A stretch of 5,964 nt of DNA, from NCBI GenBank assembly GCA_035640715.1, contig DASQVO010000433.1, forward strand, positions 1-5,964. Reading direction: 5' to 3'. Both the position numbers and the translations under genes were made by a program. Source of the stretch: DASQVO01 sp035640715. GTDB lineage: Bacteria > Actinomycetota > Actinomycetes > Streptosporangiales > Streptosporangiaceae. Below are positions 5,001-5,964 of this stretch, piece after piece; within the stretch, counting starts at the first letter, position 1, and each line of letters starts with the position of its first letter. The notes under the pieces are model-generated. The model ran no database searches and was not told the origin of the DNA. It was given only the letters and a program-made list of their open reading frames with translations.

Positions 5001-5964
5001 TCAGCCGCTCACCTGACGGTCCCGGATCGCCGCGATCTTGCTGGGGAGGCCCCACAGCTCCACGAACCCCTTGGACAGCGCCTGGTCGAACGTGTCACCC
5101 GTGTCGTAGGTGGCCAGTTTGTAATCGTAGAGCGAGGCGGGGCTCCGCCGGCCGGTAACGACTGCCCTGCCGCCGTGCAGGCGGAGCCGGATGTCCCCGG
5201 TCACGTGCTGTGAGGCCTGCGTGATGAAGGCGTCGAGGGCCCGCTTGAGCGGCGAGAACCACAGACCGTCATAGACGAGCTCTGCCCACCGCTGCTCCGC
5301 GTGCCGCTTGAACCTGGCCAGGTCGCGTTCCACGCACACGTTCTCCAGTTCCTGATGCGCGGTGATCAGCGCGATCGCGCCGGGCGCCTCGTACACCTCG
5401 CGGCTCTTGATCCCGACGAGCCGGTCCTCCACCATGTCGAGCCGGCCGACGCCCTGCGCGCCAGCGCGCTCGTTCAGCTCGGTAATGATCTCCAGCGGCG
5501 TCTTGACCGTCCCGTCGATGGCGGCCGGGATGCCGTCGGTGAAGCTCAGCACGAGGTCGTCGGGCTCACGCGGCTGCGCCGGGTCGGACGTGTAGTCGTA
5601 GACGTCCTCCCACGGCGCGTTCCAGATGTCCTCCAGATGCCCGGTCTCCACCGCGCGGCCCCAGAGGTTCTGGTCGATGGAGTACGGCGAGCGCGACGTC
5701 ACGTCGATCGGCAGGCCCTTCTCCGCCGCGAACGTGATGGCCTTGTCCCTCGTCATGCCGGAATCCCGCACCGGGGCGAGCACCTTGATGTCCGGCGCGA
5801 GGGCCGCGATCCCCGCCTCGAACCGCACCTGGTCGTTGCCCTTGCCGGTGCAGCCGTGCGAGACCATCGAGGCGCCGCGCTCACGGGCCACCCGGACCAG
5901 GTGCCGGGCGATCAGCGGCCGGGACAGCGCCGACACGAGCGGGTAGCGGTCCATGTACAGCGCA
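5001..5964 (-). CDS. argG: argininosuccinate synthase, C-terminal ~320 codons (partial)
   Basis: ATP-dependent ligase joining citrulline and aspartate to give argininosuccinate, the substrate of the adjacent argH product. The reading frame is open to the right edge: the codons before the Met at 5954 read Ala-Leu-Tyr, as in the family block ALYxxRYPLVSALSRPLI. The first part of the gene, including the N-terminal nucleotide-binding PP-loop (SGGLDT type), therefore lies outside the window. Visible signatures, counted from the Met at 5954, are SHGCTGKGNDQVRFE (33-47), the second argininosuccinate synthase signature, and SPYSIDQNLWGRAVETGHLEDIW (89-111), which includes the WGR form common in actinobacteria. 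The end, KLATYDTGDTFDQALSKGF followed by VELWG, is also typical. The stop is TGA at 5003-5001. The Met at 5954 should not be taken as the start. A GC hairpin follows before argH. Confidence 0.97.
   Translation of the reverse strand, partial: ALYMDRYPLVSALSRPLIARHLVRVARERGASMVSHGCTGKGNDQVRFEAGIAALAPDIKVLAPVRDSGMTRDKAITFAAEKGLPIDVTSRSPYSIDQNLWGRAVETGHLEDIWNAPWEDVYDYTSDPAQPREPDDLVLSFTDGIPAAIDGTVKTPLEIITELNERAGAQGVGRLDMVEDRLVGIKSREVYEAPGAIALITAHQELENVCVERDLARFKRHAEQRWAELVYDGLWFSPLKRALDAFITQASQHVTGDIRLRLHGGRAVVTGRRSPASLYDYKLATYDTGDTFDQALSKGFVELWGLPSKIAAIRDRQVSG

Noticed and set aside
3318..5213. Long plus-strand open frame of 631 codons
   Set aside because: It lies antisense to argH and to parts of mpg and argG. 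Its Arg/Gln/His-rich product has no recognisable domain, and long antisense frames are expected opposite GC-rich genes.

Overview
The window comes from a GC-rich actinobacterium (Actinomycetota). Evidence: strong G/C bias at third codon positions, GTG starts, an actinobacterial 16S rRNA 5' domain, and the actinobacterial form of argininosuccinate synthase. The 16S V1/V2 region and the argG-argH-mpg-tyrS-rrn order are reminiscent of the Streptosporangiales/Thermomonosporaceae group. That placement is from memory and uncertain. Every gene identified lies on the minus strand, so the window reads biologically from high to low coordinates.

Layout in reading order. (1) The last ~320 codons of argG (5964-5001), cut by the window edge. 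(2) A 135-nt gap with a perfect 10-bp GC hairpin, probably an argG terminator or attenuating structure. (3) argH (4865-3435), complete, the last enzyme of arginine synthesis. (4) mpg (3450-2683), an AAG-family 3-methyladenine DNA glycosylase whose predicted start overlaps the end of argH. (5) tyrS (2686-1379), tyrosyl-tRNA synthetase, whose GTG start shares four bases with the mpg stop. (6) A terminator-like hairpin (1374-1351), then about 950 nt without a credible protein gene. (7) The 5' ~397 nt of a 16S rRNA gene, running off the left edge.

The non-coding stretch 398-1378 is the control region of the rRNA operon. Two good sigma-70-type promoters face the 16S gene, both with 17-nt spacers: P1 TTGACG/TAAAGT at 869-841 and P2 TTGACA/TAAGTT at 675-647. 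A leader of about 240 nt follows, with a GC hairpin near the predicted transcript start, a NusA/boxC-like antitermination element and two more hairpins before the mature 16S 5' end. Upstream of P1, 870-1350 holds several dyads, including a CRP-core motif (GTGA-N6-TCAC), an AT-rich palindrome and a 27-bp near-palindrome. These have no assigned function.

Together the genes join arginine biosynthesis, a base-excision repair enzyme and a translation enzyme, placed just upstream of an rRNA operon with its own promoters. I see no mobile element, CRISPR array, tRNA gene or novel multi-gene system. The observations worth following are regulatory.
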